Source: Stenotrophomonas terrae
GTDB lineage: Bacteria; Pseudomonadota; Gammaproteobacteria; Xanthomonadales; Xanthomonadaceae
DNA: 64,000 nucleotides
NCBI RefSeq assembly: GCF_001431465.1
Contig: NZ_LDJJ01000015.1
Location: 1 to 64,000, forward strand
Direction of reading: 5' to 3'
This document shows, piece by piece, positions 36,813 through 44,339 of the stretch. The translations under genes were made by a program, and so were the position numbers. Every line of letters begins with the position of its first letter. Position 1 is the stretch's first letter. Under the pieces are notes generated by a model, which made no database searches, was not told the DNA's origin, and saw only the letters and a program-made list of their open reading frames with translations.

Positions 36813-37937
36813 ATGCCAAAGCTTGGAATCGCCATCGTCGGCACCGGCATGATCGCTGCCGTGCATCGCCGCGCGGTATTGCTGGCCGGTGCCGAATTGC
36901 GTGGCGTAGCCGCCTCCTCCCCGCAGCGCGCAGTCGAGGTGGCGCAGGCGTGGGGTGCCCCGCGCGGCTACCACAGCATCGAAGACATGCTCGCCGATCC
37001 ACAGGTACAGGTCGTGCACGTCTGCACGCCCAACCATCTGCACCGCCCCATCGCGCAGGCCGCGCTTGAAGCTGGCAAACACGTGGTCTGCGAGAAGCCG
37101 CTGGCCACCACGCTGGAAGACGCCCAGGCGCTGGCGGCATTGGCGGCGTCGACCGGGCTGGTCGCCACCGTGCCCTTCGTCTACCGCTACCACCCGGTGG
37201 TGCGCGAGGCGCGCGCTCGCATCGCGCAAGGCGAACTGGGGCCGTTGCACCTGATCCACGGCAGCTACCTGCAGGATTGGCTGCTGGCCCCTGCCAGCAA
37301 CAACTGGCGCGTGGACCCAACGCTGGGCGGCGTGTCGCGCGTGTTCGCCGACATCGGTTCGCACTGGTGCGACCTGGTGGAATGGGTCAGCGGCGAGCGC
37401 TTCACCGAGGTCAGCGCGGCCTTCGACACGGTGATCGCCGAACGCGGCGCCGTCACCGGCCAGAGCTTCAGCACACCGGCGGCGGGCGGCGCGATGCAGG
37501 CGGTAGCCAGCGAGGACGTGGCGGCGGCGATGTTCCGTACCGGCGCCGGTACGCTGGCGTCGTTGACGGTCAGCCAGGTATCGGCAGGGCGCCGCAACCG
37601 TCTGTGGTTCGAAATCGACGGGGCCAAGGCCAGCCTGGCATTCAATCAGGAGGATGCCGAGCGGCTGTGGATCGGCCTGCCCGACCAGCGCGAGGAAGTC
37701 TTCGTGCGCGGGCCGGGTGCCGGCAGTGCCGAACAACGCCGGCTATCGGTGTTGCCGGCCGGTCACGCGCAGGGCTACGCCCAGTGCTTCGAGGCGTTTG
37801 TCGCCGACACCTATCGCGCCATCGACGGCGAGCAGCCGCAAGGCCTGCCCACCTTCGAGGACGGTGTGCGTTCGGCACGCATCGTCGATCACGTCATTGC
37901 ATCGGCCAGGACACGCGCCTGGACCGCCATCGGTTGA
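36813..37937 (+). CDS. Gfo/Idh/MocA family NAD(P)-dependent oxidoreductase
   Basis: This is a 374-residue cytoplasmic dehydrogenase with an N-terminal Rossmann fold (IAIVGTGMIAAVHRRAVLLA), HVCTPNHLH and the family EKPLATT motif (Lys-Pro), then the C-terminal domain with VFADIGSHWCDLVEWV carrying the usual catalytic Asp/His. Family members oxidise or reduce sugar hydroxyls, often at C3, or catalyse redox-assisted hydrolysis. GAGGAG lies upstream of the ATG and the gap to the permease gene is 12 bp. In this island it could interconvert a 3-keto-sugar and the parent sugar. There is no signal peptide. Confidence 0.92.
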   Translation: MPKLGIAIVGTGMIAAVHRRAVLLAGAELRGVAASSPQRAVEVAQAWGAPRGYHSIEDMLADPQVQVVHVCTPNHLHRPIAQAALEAGKHVVCEKPLATTLEDAQALAALAASTGLVATVPFVYRYHPVVREARARIAQGELGPLHLIHGSYLQDWLLAPASNNWRVDPTLGGVSRVFADIGSHWCDLVEWVSGERFTEVSAAFDTVIAERGAVTGQSFSTPAAGGAMQAVASEDVAAAMFRTGAGTLASLTVSQVSAGRRNRLWFEIDGAKASLAFNQEDAERLWIGLPDQREEVFVRGPGAGSAEQRRLSVLPAGHAQGYAQCFEAFVADTYRAIDGEQPQGLPTFEDGVRSARIVDHVIASARTRAWTAIG

Positions 37938-37956
37938 ATTCCCGGAGGATGTCTTG

Positions 37957-38829
37957 ATGAACATCGCTGCTCGCAGAACTGCAACCCTCGCCCTGCTGTT
38001 GCTCGCTGCCCTGCCCGCCTTCGCACGCGACAGCGCCGGTCCGCAAGCGCCGATCGCGGTGCAGATGTACACCCTGCGCAACGCCGGCTCGCTCGACCAG
38101 CAGTTGAAGATCGTCCACGACGCGGGCGTGCGCGCGGTGGAAACCGTTGGTACGCAGGACGTCAGCGCTGCCGAACTCAAGCAGCTGCTGGACCGATATT
38201 CGATCAAGGCAATTTCATCACACGTGCACCTGGCCGAGTTGCGCACCGGCCTGGATGGCGTGGTGGACTTCAACCGATCGATCGGCAACACGACGCTGGT
38301 GGTGCCCTACCTGGCCGAGAAGGAGCGCCCAACCGATGCCGCGGGCTGGACCGCGCTGGGCCGGGAACTGGGCCAGATCGCGAAACAGGTGCGGGCCAAG
38401 GGCATGCGTCTGGCCTACCACAACCACGACTTCGAGCTGGTCGACTTCAATGGCAGGACCGGGCTGGAACTGCTGTTCGCAGCGGCCGGCCCTGAGCTGC
38501 AGACCGAACTGGACCTGGCCTGGGTTGCGCGTGCAGGCCTGGACCCGGCGGTGATGCTGGGTAAATTCCGTGGCCATGTATTCGCAGTACATGCCAAGGA
38601 CAATGCACCGGCAGGCCAGGCCGAAGACGAAGGCGGTTTCGCCGCGGTTGGCCAGGGCGTGCTGGACTGGAACGCGATCCTGCCTGCCGCCGCAGCGGCC
38701 GGCGTGCAGTGGTACATCATCGAGCACGACCAGCCACGCGACCCGGCCAAGGTCATCCAGGCCGGCGCGGACTACCTGCGTGAACACCTCAACCCCGCGG
38801 TCCCCGCCAGCGCCAATGCACGGCGCTGA
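37957..38829 (+). CDS. secreted TIM-barrel sugar isomerase/epimerase-like protein
   Basis: This 290-residue protein has a Sec signal peptide (residues 1-23, ending AFA) and a sugar phosphate isomerase/epimerase-type TIM barrel. Likely metal ligands lie in ISSHVHLAEL, YHNHDFEL, ELDLAWVARAGLDP, VHAKDN and IIEHDQP. GGAGGA precedes the ATG. A periplasmic location differs from the cytoplasmic TIM barrel that opens the operon and matches the periplasmic dehydrogenase complex encoded on the other strand. It could act on the oxidised glycoside, for example as a keto-glycoside lyase or isomerase. The exact reaction is unknown. Confidence 0.85.
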   Translation: MNIAARRTATLALLLLAALPAFARDSAGPQAPIAVQMYTLRNAGSLDQQLKIVHDAGVRAVETVGTQDVSAAELKQLLDRYSIKAISSHVHLAELRTGLDGVVDFNRSIGNTTLVVPYLAEKERPTDAAGWTALGRELGQIAKQVRAKGMRLAYHNHDFELVDFNGRTGLELLFAAAGPELQTELDLAWVARAGLDPAVMLGKFRGHVFAVHAKDNAPAGQAEDEGGFAAVGQGVLDWNAILPAAAAAGVQWYIIEHDQPRDPAKVIQAGADYLREHLNPAVPASANARR

Positions 38830-38847
38830 CGCGTGAAGGATTCCCGC

Positions 38848-39171
38848 TTGCAAACGCGCTTGCACACCTGCTTGAAACCGATCCTCACCATGGCGGTGGT
38901 TCTATCCGGCGCGATGTTTGCACTCACTGCGTGGCCCAAGGACGATCCTGCAGCCGCCGGTGCGCAGCTCTACGCAACGCATTGCATTGCCTGCCATGGC
39001 GCAACCCGGGCGGGTATTCCGCCGACGTTTCCCGCGCTCACGGACGTGGCCAAGCGGCTGCAACCGGCACAGATCAAGGACAAGATCAGGCAGGGCGGCG
39101 GACTGATGCCGCCCTTCGCCCAGCTGTCGCAGCAGGAGATCGATGACATCGCCGTTTTTCTGGCGAACTAG
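38848..39171 (+). CDS. small c-type cytochrome, likely electron acceptor of the GMC dehydrogenase
   Basis: This single-haem cytochrome of about 107 residues has an N-terminal signal/anchor segment (about 10-29), CIACH haem-binding motif at 46-50, and a Met ligand candidate in GGGLMPPF (Met87). The end of the fold, SQQEIDDIAVFLAN, is standard for class I cytochromes. TTG 38848 is preceded by AAGGA at seven bases, better than the GTG at 38833; both give the same mature protein. It closes the plus-strand operon and converges on the DUF1080 gene nine bases away. It plausibly takes electrons from the dehydrogenase encoded opposite. Confidence 0.85.
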   Translation: MQTRLHTCLKPILTMAVVLSGAMFALTAWPKDDPAAAGAQLYATHCIACHGATRAGIPPTFPALTDVAKRLQPAQIKDKIRQGGGLMPPFAQLSQQEIDDIAVFLAN

Positions 39172-39180
39172 AAGCAAGGC

Positions 39181-39942
39181 CTAAAGCTCGCGCACCCAGA
39201 TGTTGCGGTAGCTGACCTTGGAATCATGCTCCTGCAGGTAGAGCGGTGCGCAAGCATGTGGCGCGTACGAAGGCGCGCCGATGTACTCGGTCTTGCCCGC
39301 CAGCACGGTGTCGTCCTGCACCAGCACGCCATTGTGCAGCACGGTGATGCGGGCTGGCGTAGTGAGCCCGCCGCCCTGCGAAAAACGTGGTGCCTTCCAG
39401 ATGATGTCGTAGCTCTGCCATTGCCCCGGTGCGCGCGAGGCATTCACCAGCGGCATCGCCTGCTTATAGATCGAGCCGGCCTGGCCGTTGGCATAGGTGG
39501 CGTTGTTGTAACTGTCGAGCACCTGCAGCTCGTACAGCGCCTGCAGGAAGATGCCGCTGTTGCCACGGTTCTGCCCCTCGAACCCCTTGGTTTCGACAGG
39601 CGTGCGCCACTCCACATGCAGCTGGATGTCGCAGAAGGACTGCCGGGTGCGGATGCCCTTGCTGCCCGGAACCACCGTGAGCGCACCATCGGCAACGGAC
39701 CAAGGCACGCGCCCGCCCTGCTCGGATTCCCACGCCGAAACATCCCTGCCATCGAACAGCACGATCGCGTCGGATGGGGCGATGCCTACCGGCGTGGCCA
39801 CGATCGTCGGCACGGGCGCCCACACTTCGGTCGTCTTAGGATCGCGCGCGTGGTCGCCGGCGGCCTGCGCAAACGCAGGTGCCGCAGCCAGCAGGCAGGC
39901 CGCCATCAGCACGGGGCCGATCATCAGATCGTTGCGGTCCAT
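39181..39942 (-). CDS. DUF1080 / 3-keto-disaccharide hydrolase family protein, secreted
   Basis: This is a 253-residue exported protein. The signal peptide is residues 1-25 (MAACLLAAAPAFA; a lipobox-like Cys is present but not canonical). The concanavalin-like PF06439 domain follows, with DAIVLFDGRDVSAWESE, NRGNSGIFLQALYELQVLDS and YDIIWKAPRF. Pfam names this family 3-keto-disaccharide hydrolase; members cleave glycosides already oxidised at C3. Its ATG overlaps the stop of the small dehydrogenase subunit as TGATG, with GGGGGA upstream; a GTG 15 bases earlier is less likely. It is the last gene of the minus-strand operon, and its function fits the dehydrogenase just upstream. Confidence 0.9.
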   Translation of the reverse strand: MDRNDLMIGPVLMAACLLAAAPAFAQAAGDHARDPKTTEVWAPVPTIVATPVGIAPSDAIVLFDGRDVSAWESEQGGRVPWSVADGALTVVPGSKGIRTRQSFCDIQLHVEWRTPVETKGFEGQNRGNSGIFLQALYELQVLDSYNNATYANGQAGSIYKQAMPLVNASRAPGQWQSYDIIWKAPRFSQGGGLTTPARITVLHNGVLVQDDTVLAGKTEYIGAPSYAPHACAPLYLQEHDSKVSYRNIWVREL

Positions 39943-40517
39943 CAGCTTGTCCCCCACGCGGGCGTACCAGGAACATACGCCAGCTCACCGTCGTAACGCC
40001 CCGGCACGGCGACGTATTGCAGCACTTCGGTCGCGCCGACCTTGGAGGTGAAGAAACCGAAAATCGCCAGTTGCTTGATCATCGTGAAGTAATGCGGCAT
40101 CACGCCGTCTTCCTGGGCGGTGCCGGTCTCGGTCACCCTGACCGCGTGCGCTTTTGCTTCCGCATCCAGCGCGCGCAGGAGTTCGGTGCGGGCCTGCGGC
40201 GTGAGCGATACGAAGCGGCCACCGGCGCGCTTGTCGATATCAACCAGGCCGGCGCGGAACGTCTCCTGCTGCGGAGCGGTGTAACAGTCGCTGACGAACC
40301 GCACCATGAAAAGCCCAGCGCCGGCGTCCTTCGCCCCCGGCGTCTTGGTACGCGGCAGGATGGTCTCGGCAATCTCGTCCAGCATGCCGGCATCGGCAGC
40401 AGAGAAGAGTGCTTTCGCCCCCGCGGCCGGAGACTGTGCCTGCACCAGCGCGGGCAAGCCGATCATCGCCGCGCCGGTAGCGGCGACAATCATTTTCAGC
40501 AATTCACGACGATCCAT
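39942..40517 (-). CDS. gluconate 2-dehydrogenase subunit 3 family small subunit (Tat-exported)
   Basis: This 191-residue protein has a twin-arginine signal (MDRRELLKMIVAATGAAMIG). The PF13618-type small-subunit domain follows (LDEIAETILPRTKTPGAKDA, MPHYFTMIKQLAIFGFFTS). In FAD-dependent glucose and glucoside dehydrogenases this gamma subunit carries the Tat signal and exports the catalytic subunit as a folded hitchhiker. The GMC gene here lacks its own signal. Its ATG overlaps the GMC stop as TGATG, and its stop overlaps the DUF1080 ATG in the same way, so three genes are translationally coupled. Confidence 0.92.
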   Translation of the reverse strand: MDRRELLKMIVAATGAAMIGLPALVQAQSPAAGAKALFSAADAGMLDEIAETILPRTKTPGAKDAGAGLFMVRFVSDCYTAPQQETFRAGLVDIDKRAGGRFVSLTPQARTELLRALDAEAKAHAVRVTETGTAQEDGVMPHYFTMIKQLAIFGFFTSKVGATEVLQYVAVPGRYDGELAYVPGTPAWGTS

Positions 40518-42202
40518 CACAGGTTCCCCGTTTTCAGTTCGCGCACGGCATGGTCGGCGGCCCGTGCCGTCAGCGCCATGTAGGTCAGCGACGGATTCAC
40601 ACAGGCGCTGGAGGTCATGCAGGCACCGTCGGTCACGTAGACATTGGGCGCGTCCCAGACCTGGTTGTGCTGGTTCAGTACCGAATTACTGCGATCACGC
40701 CCCATGCGCGCGGTCCCCATTTCGTGGATACCCTTGCCCGGGGCGTAGTCGTTGTCGTGCATGTTCACGTCCTTGACGCCTGCGGCCTCCAGCATCTCGG
40801 CGGCGTCGGCAGCCATGTCCTTGCGCATGGCCAGCTCGTTCGCGCGCATCGCTACGTCCATCGCCAACACCGGCAACCCCCACTTGTCCTTGCGGTCCGG
40901 GTCCAGCCGGATCGTATTGTCGTGGTGCGGCAGCATTTCACCGAACCCGGTCATGCCGATACGCCAGTCGCCTGGCACGGTCAGCGCCTCCTTCAGGTCG
41001 GCACCGATGTTCAATTCGGCGATCTCGCGCGACCAGCCGGTGCGACTGGCGCCGCCCTGGTAGCCAAACCCGCGCAGGTAGCCACGCTTGTCCGCGGCGA
41101 CGTTGCGAAAACGGGGAATGTAGAAACCGCAGGGGCGACGACCGAAGTAGTACTTGTCTTCATAACCCTCAATGCGGCCGGAGGCGCCGGCACCGAAATG
41201 ATGGTCCATCACGTTGTGCCCCAGCTCGCCGGACGCAGAACCCAGCCCGCCTTCCCAGACATCGGTGGCCGAGTTCATCAGCAGCCAGGTCGAGTTGAAC
41301 GAGGACGCATTGAGGAAGATGACCTTGGCCGTGTACTGATAGGTCTGCCCGGTCTCGGCATCGATGACCTCCACGCCCCGCGCACGCTTGCGGTCCTTAT
41401 CGTAGAGCACTTCCTTGACGATCGAGAACGGCCGCAAGGTCAGGTTGCCGGTTTTCATCGCCGCCGGCAGCGTCGCCGCCTGGGTCGAGAAGTACGCACC
41501 AAAGGGACAGCCCAGGATGCACTTGTTGCGGTACTGGCAGTTGACGCGGCCCTGCTCCGGCATGGGCTGGGTGATATTCGCGGTGCGCGAGTGGATCATA
41601 TGGCGCGTACCACCGAATGCTTTTTTGATCCGCGCGGCCACGTCCTTCTCGACGATGTTCAACGGGATCGGCGGCAGGAACTCGCCGTCAGGCAATACAT
41701 CCAGTCCCTCGCGCGTGCCGGCGATGCCGGCGAACCTCTCCACGTGGTCGTACCAGGGCGCGATGTCGGCGTAACGGATTGGCCAATCGGTAGCGATGCC
41801 GTCCTTGAGGTTCGCCTGAAAATCCAGGTCAGACAGGCGATAACTCTGCCGCCCCCACAACAGCGAGCGACCGCCTACGTGATAGCCACGGTACCAATCG
41901 AACCGCTTGGTCTCGGTATAGGGCGATTCCTTTTCATCAGCCCACATGCCTTCAAGGTTCTCAACCAGACCGTAGTCCCGCATCAGCACCGGATGATCGG
42001 CCTTCATCGCCTGTGTTGGCCGGTTGCGATGTGGGAAATCCCACGCCTCCTTCATCGCATTGACGTAGTCCTTGATGTGCTCGATGTTGCGTCCGCGTTC
42101 CAACATCAGCACCTTGAGGCCCTTCTCGGTCAGCTCCTTCGCTGCCCAACCGCCACTGATTCCCGAGCCAACGACGATGGCGTCGTAATGATTGTCTGCC
42201 AT
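40517..42202 (-). CDS. GMC-family FAD dehydrogenase catalytic subunit, glucoside 3-dehydrogenase-like
   Basis: This 561-residue flavoprotein has an N-terminal FAD site DAIVVGSGISGGWAAKEL and the GMC signature GGRSLLWGRQSYR. Near the C-terminus the active-site pair His493 (GIHEMGTARMG) and Asn536 (NPSLTYMALTA) is spaced 43 residues apart, as in cellobiose dehydrogenase. Cys222, Cys228 and Cys232 form C-x5-C-x3-C, the pattern that binds a 3Fe-4S cluster in bacterial FAD-glucose dehydrogenases. There is no signal peptide; export is expected with the Tat-borne small subunit. AGGTGA precedes the ATG. I infer oxidation of the C3 hydroxyl of glycosides; glucoside 3-dehydrogenase activity has been reported from Stenotrophomonas. 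Confidence 0.88.
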   Translation of the reverse strand: MADNHYDAIVVGSGISGGWAAKELTEKGLKVLMLERGRNIEHIKDYVNAMKEAWDFPHRNRPTQAMKADHPVLMRDYGLVENLEGMWADEKESPYTETKRFDWYRGYHVGGRSLLWGRQSYRLSDLDFQANLKDGIATDWPIRYADIAPWYDHVERFAGIAGTREGLDVLPDGEFLPPIPLNIVEKDVAARIKKAFGGTRHMIHSRTANITQPMPEQGRVNCQYRNKCILGCPFGAYFSTQAATLPAAMKTGNLTLRPFSIVKEVLYDKDRKRARGVEVIDAETGQTYQYTAKVIFLNASSFNSTWLLMNSATDVWEGGLGSASGELGHNVMDHHFGAGASGRIEGYEDKYYFGRRPCGFYIPRFRNVAADKRGYLRGFGYQGGASRTGWSREIAELNIGADLKEALTVPGDWRIGMTGFGEMLPHHDNTIRLDPDRKDKWGLPVLAMDVAMRANELAMRKDMAADAAEMLEAAGVKDVNMHDNDYAPGKGIHEMGTARMGRDRSNSVLNQHNQVWDAPNVYVTDGACMTSSACVNPSLTYMALTARAADHAVRELKTGNL

Positions 42203-42229
42203 GGGTATTTCACCTGGGTGGATATCGTT

Positions 42230-43126
42230 TCAGACGTCGCAGAGGCGGATGGCCTCGCGCAGCGAGTTGACGGGATCTGCTGCGGCAGGCATGAACTCCT
42301 GCGCCAGATACCCTTCGAAACCGGTGTCGCGGATCGCGCGACAGATGGCGGGATAGTGCAGTTCCTGCTGGTCACCGATCTCGTGCCGGCCAGGCACGCC
42401 TGCGGTGTGGTAGTGCTTGAAGCAGGCATGATGCTTGCCGATGGTGGCGATGATGTCGCCCTCCATGATCTGCATATGGTAGATGTCGTAGAGCAGGCCG
42501 AAATTATCCGAACCGATCCGCCGGCACAGCTCCACGCCCCATGCGGAGTTGTCGCACAGGTAGTCGTGGTGATCGACCTTGGAGTTCAACAGCTCCATCA
42601 CCAACACCACGCCGCGCTTCTCCGCATGCCCGAGGATGCGCTTGAGCCCCGCTTCGGCATTGGCCATGCCTTCCTGCGGATCCATGCCGTTGCGATTGCC
42701 GGAAAAGCAGATCAGGTTGCGATAGCCGGCATCGGCCACCAGATCGATGTGCCGCATATAGCGCTGCACCAGCTGGTCGTGGAACTGGCTGCCGGCAAAG
42801 CCCTTGTCCAGGCCAATCTCCGCGCCGTTGCACATCGAGCTGTACACGCCATTGGCCTTCAGCGTGGGCCAATCCTCCGGGCCTACCAGGTCGATGGCGG
42901 CAAAACCGATGTCCTTCACCGTCCTGCAGAGCTGGGCAACCGACTGCTGCGGGAACGTCCAGCGGGCCACGGAATGCTTGAGGTTGCCTTTGAGCGGTGC
43001 AGCGGCAGCAAGCGCAGGTAGCACACCGGCCACACCCAGGCCAAGGCTCCCGGCGACAGCAATGCGCAGCGCATCGCGCCGGGTGAGCACCGGGGCCGGT
43101 GCCGGTTCGATCGAATGGATGGACAT
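42230..43126 (-). CDS. Tat-exported TIM-barrel protein, hydroxypyruvate isomerase family
   Basis: This 298-residue protein has a twin-arginine signal (LTRRDALRIAVAGSLGLGVA, residues about 15-34) ahead of a hydroxypyruvate isomerase/IolE-type TIM barrel. Likely metal and catalytic residues lie in LVMELLNSKVDHHDY, LLYDIYHMQIMEGD, KHYHTAGVPGRHE and LAQEFMP. GGAGG and GGAAGG lie upstream of the ATG at 43126; the frame stays open upstream without signal features. It is first in the minus-strand operon, 27 bp before the GMC gene, and its promoter carries the shared operator. Tat export suggests a metal loaded in the cytoplasm. The reaction is unknown, probably isomerisation or cleavage of a keto-glycoside. 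Confidence 0.87.
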   Translation of the reverse strand: MSIHSIEPAPAPVLTRRDALRIAVAGSLGLGVAGVLPALAAAAPLKGNLKHSVARWTFPQQSVAQLCRTVKDIGFAAIDLVGPEDWPTLKANGVYSSMCNGAEIGLDKGFAGSQFHDQLVQRYMRHIDLVADAGYRNLICFSGNRNGMDPQEGMANAEAGLKRILGHAEKRGVVLVMELLNSKVDHHDYLCDNSAWGVELCRRIGSDNFGLLYDIYHMQIMEGDIIATIGKHHACFKHYHTAGVPGRHEIGDQQELHYPAICRAIRDTGFEGYLAQEFMPAAADPVNSLREAIRLCDV

Positions 43127-43173
43127 CCACCTTCCGGCCTCCCAGCCGGTAACAAACGCTGACGATTGGCAGC

Positions 43174-43190
43174 AATGCAATCGATTGCAC
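43174..43190. promoter_or_regulatory. LacI-type operator, right end of the island
   Basis: The 14-bp core TGCAATCGATTGCA (43176-43189) is identical to the core of the operator at 34474-34487. It abuts the -10 element of the minus-strand promoter, so repressor binding would block that promoter directly. Confidence 0.85.
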
Positions 43191-43218
43191 CATAAAGGAG
43201 GGAATCAAATTTTTGCAA
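43189..43218 (-). promoter_or_regulatory. sigma-70-like promoter of the minus-strand dehydrogenase operon
   Basis: On the minus strand TTGCAA (43213-43218) and TATGGT (43189-43194) are separated by 18 bp. The operator follows immediately downstream and the ATG lies about 63 bp from the -10. Confidence 0.6.
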
Positions 43219-43475
43219 GACGCGGTGCACGAAAACCCATGCTGCGCGGCACAACGTCTGCCGCACCGGTTGCTGCGTGTTGGTGATGGAATGTCGCAAC
43301 AAGATGGCACCGTACTACCCGCTCGGCGGCGGGATCGCCGGTTGCAGCGTTGAATTCAACGGTCTGCAAAAGACCGTGGAGAAGCGCCTGGATTGCGGCC
43401 GCGCCGTTGACACACTCGATGAGGCCTGCGCGCCCATCCAGATAATGGCGCATTGAAAGGAAGAATTCTTCGGAT
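43219..43475. other. gap between the island and ssb, no supported gene
   Basis: Two overlapping antisense ORFs exist here: plus 43286-43456 (56 codons) and a minus ORF from 43453. Neither has a ribosome-binding site or recognisable family. I treat the stretch as intergenic, though one short gene cannot be excluded. Confidence 0.4.
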
Positions 43476-43504
43476 AAAAAAAAGCCCCGTAAAACGGGGC
43501 TTTT
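43476..43504 (-). terminator. strong Rho-independent terminator after ssb
   Basis: A perfect 7-bp stem GCCCCGT/ACGGGGC with a 3-nt loop is flanked by eight A residues on one side and TTTT on the other. On the minus strand it gives a hairpin plus eight U residues, 34 bp past the ssb stop. It may also work on the plus strand. Confidence 0.9.
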
Positions 43505-43537
43505 CTTCAATCCATTTCACCAACACCGATGGGTGGC

Positions 43538-44089
43538 TTAGAACGGAATATCGTCGTCGGCAAAATCATCCATCGGCGGAGCCGACTGCTGCTGCGCCGG
43601 TGCCTGGCGCTGCTGCTGGCGCTGACCGCCGCCGTAGCCACCGCCGCCACCCTGGTCCTGGTTGCCGTAACCGCCCTGGCCGCCGCCCTGCTGCTGACGC
43701 GGAGCCGACTGGCGCTGCGGACGATCGCCGCCCATGCCGCCACCGCCGCCTTCACCACGGCCGCCGAGCATCTGCATTTCGTTGGCGACGATGTCGGTGG
43801 TGTACTTTTCCACGCCGTCCTGGCCGGTGTATTTGTCGTAGCGCAATTCGCCTTCGACATAGACCGAGCTGCCCTTGCGCAGGTATTCACCGGCGATCTC
43901 GCCGAGCTTGCCGAAGAACACCACGCGGTGCCATTCGGTACGCTCCTGCTGGTTACCGTCACGGTCCTTGCGCACGCTGGTGGTGGCCAGGCTGATACGG
44001 GTGATCGCCATGCCGGCCTGGGTGTACTTGGTGTCCGGGTCGTTGCCGAGATTGCCGACGAGGATGACTTTATTGATGCCGCGGGCCAT
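43538..44089 (-). CDS. ssb: single-stranded DNA-binding protein
   Basis: This is a 183-residue SSB. The N-terminal OB fold covers residues 1-110 ([60 protein letters not shown]). A Gly/Gln-rich disordered linker follows. The C-terminal acidic tip [10 protein letters not shown] recruits replication and repair proteins. AGGAA precedes the ATG. It is divergent from the maltose-type LacI gene and followed by a strong terminator, so it is probably monocistronic. All hallmark residues are intact. Confidence 0.97.
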   Translation of the reverse strand: MARGINKVILVGNLGNDPDTKYTQAGMAITRISLATTSVRKDRDGNQQERTEWHRVVFFGKLGEIAGEYLRKGSSVYVEGELRYDKYTGQDGVEKYTTDIVANEMQMLGGRGEGGGGGMGGDRPQRQSAPRQQQGGGQGGYGNQDQGGGGGYGGGQRQQQRQAPAQQQSAPPMDDFADDDIPF

Positions 44090-44339
44090 AGGTTCCTACT
44101 CTTCCGTTGGGGTCCACCCGCCGGATGCGGGCAATAGCCGACGTATTATATCGTTCCCGCGACAGATATCAGTCAATCCGCGGATGCCTTGGCACGTAAG
44201 GCTTGCGCCCTCCCCGGAGCAGCTGAAGCGGCCCCAGCGCACGCCCGGGACGGGCTCAGGCCCGGCCCCGCAGCGCTTCCGCCCGTCCCTGTACCGCGTG
44301 GCCCATGGCATGATGCCCGACGTCTTCACAGCGCCAGGC

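Noticed and set aside
40550..43021. 823-codon plus-strand ORF opposite the GMC and TIM-barrel genes
   Set aside because: It spans the antisense of two well-supported genes and their intergenic gap, with a His/Arg/Val-rich composition typical of antisense frames in high-GC DNA.
43205..43510. Antisense ORF pair (minus from 43510 or 43453; plus 43286-43456) between the island and ssb
   Set aside because: No ribosome-binding site on either, no family resemblance, and the minus form runs through the ssb terminator. Kept only as a remote possibility.
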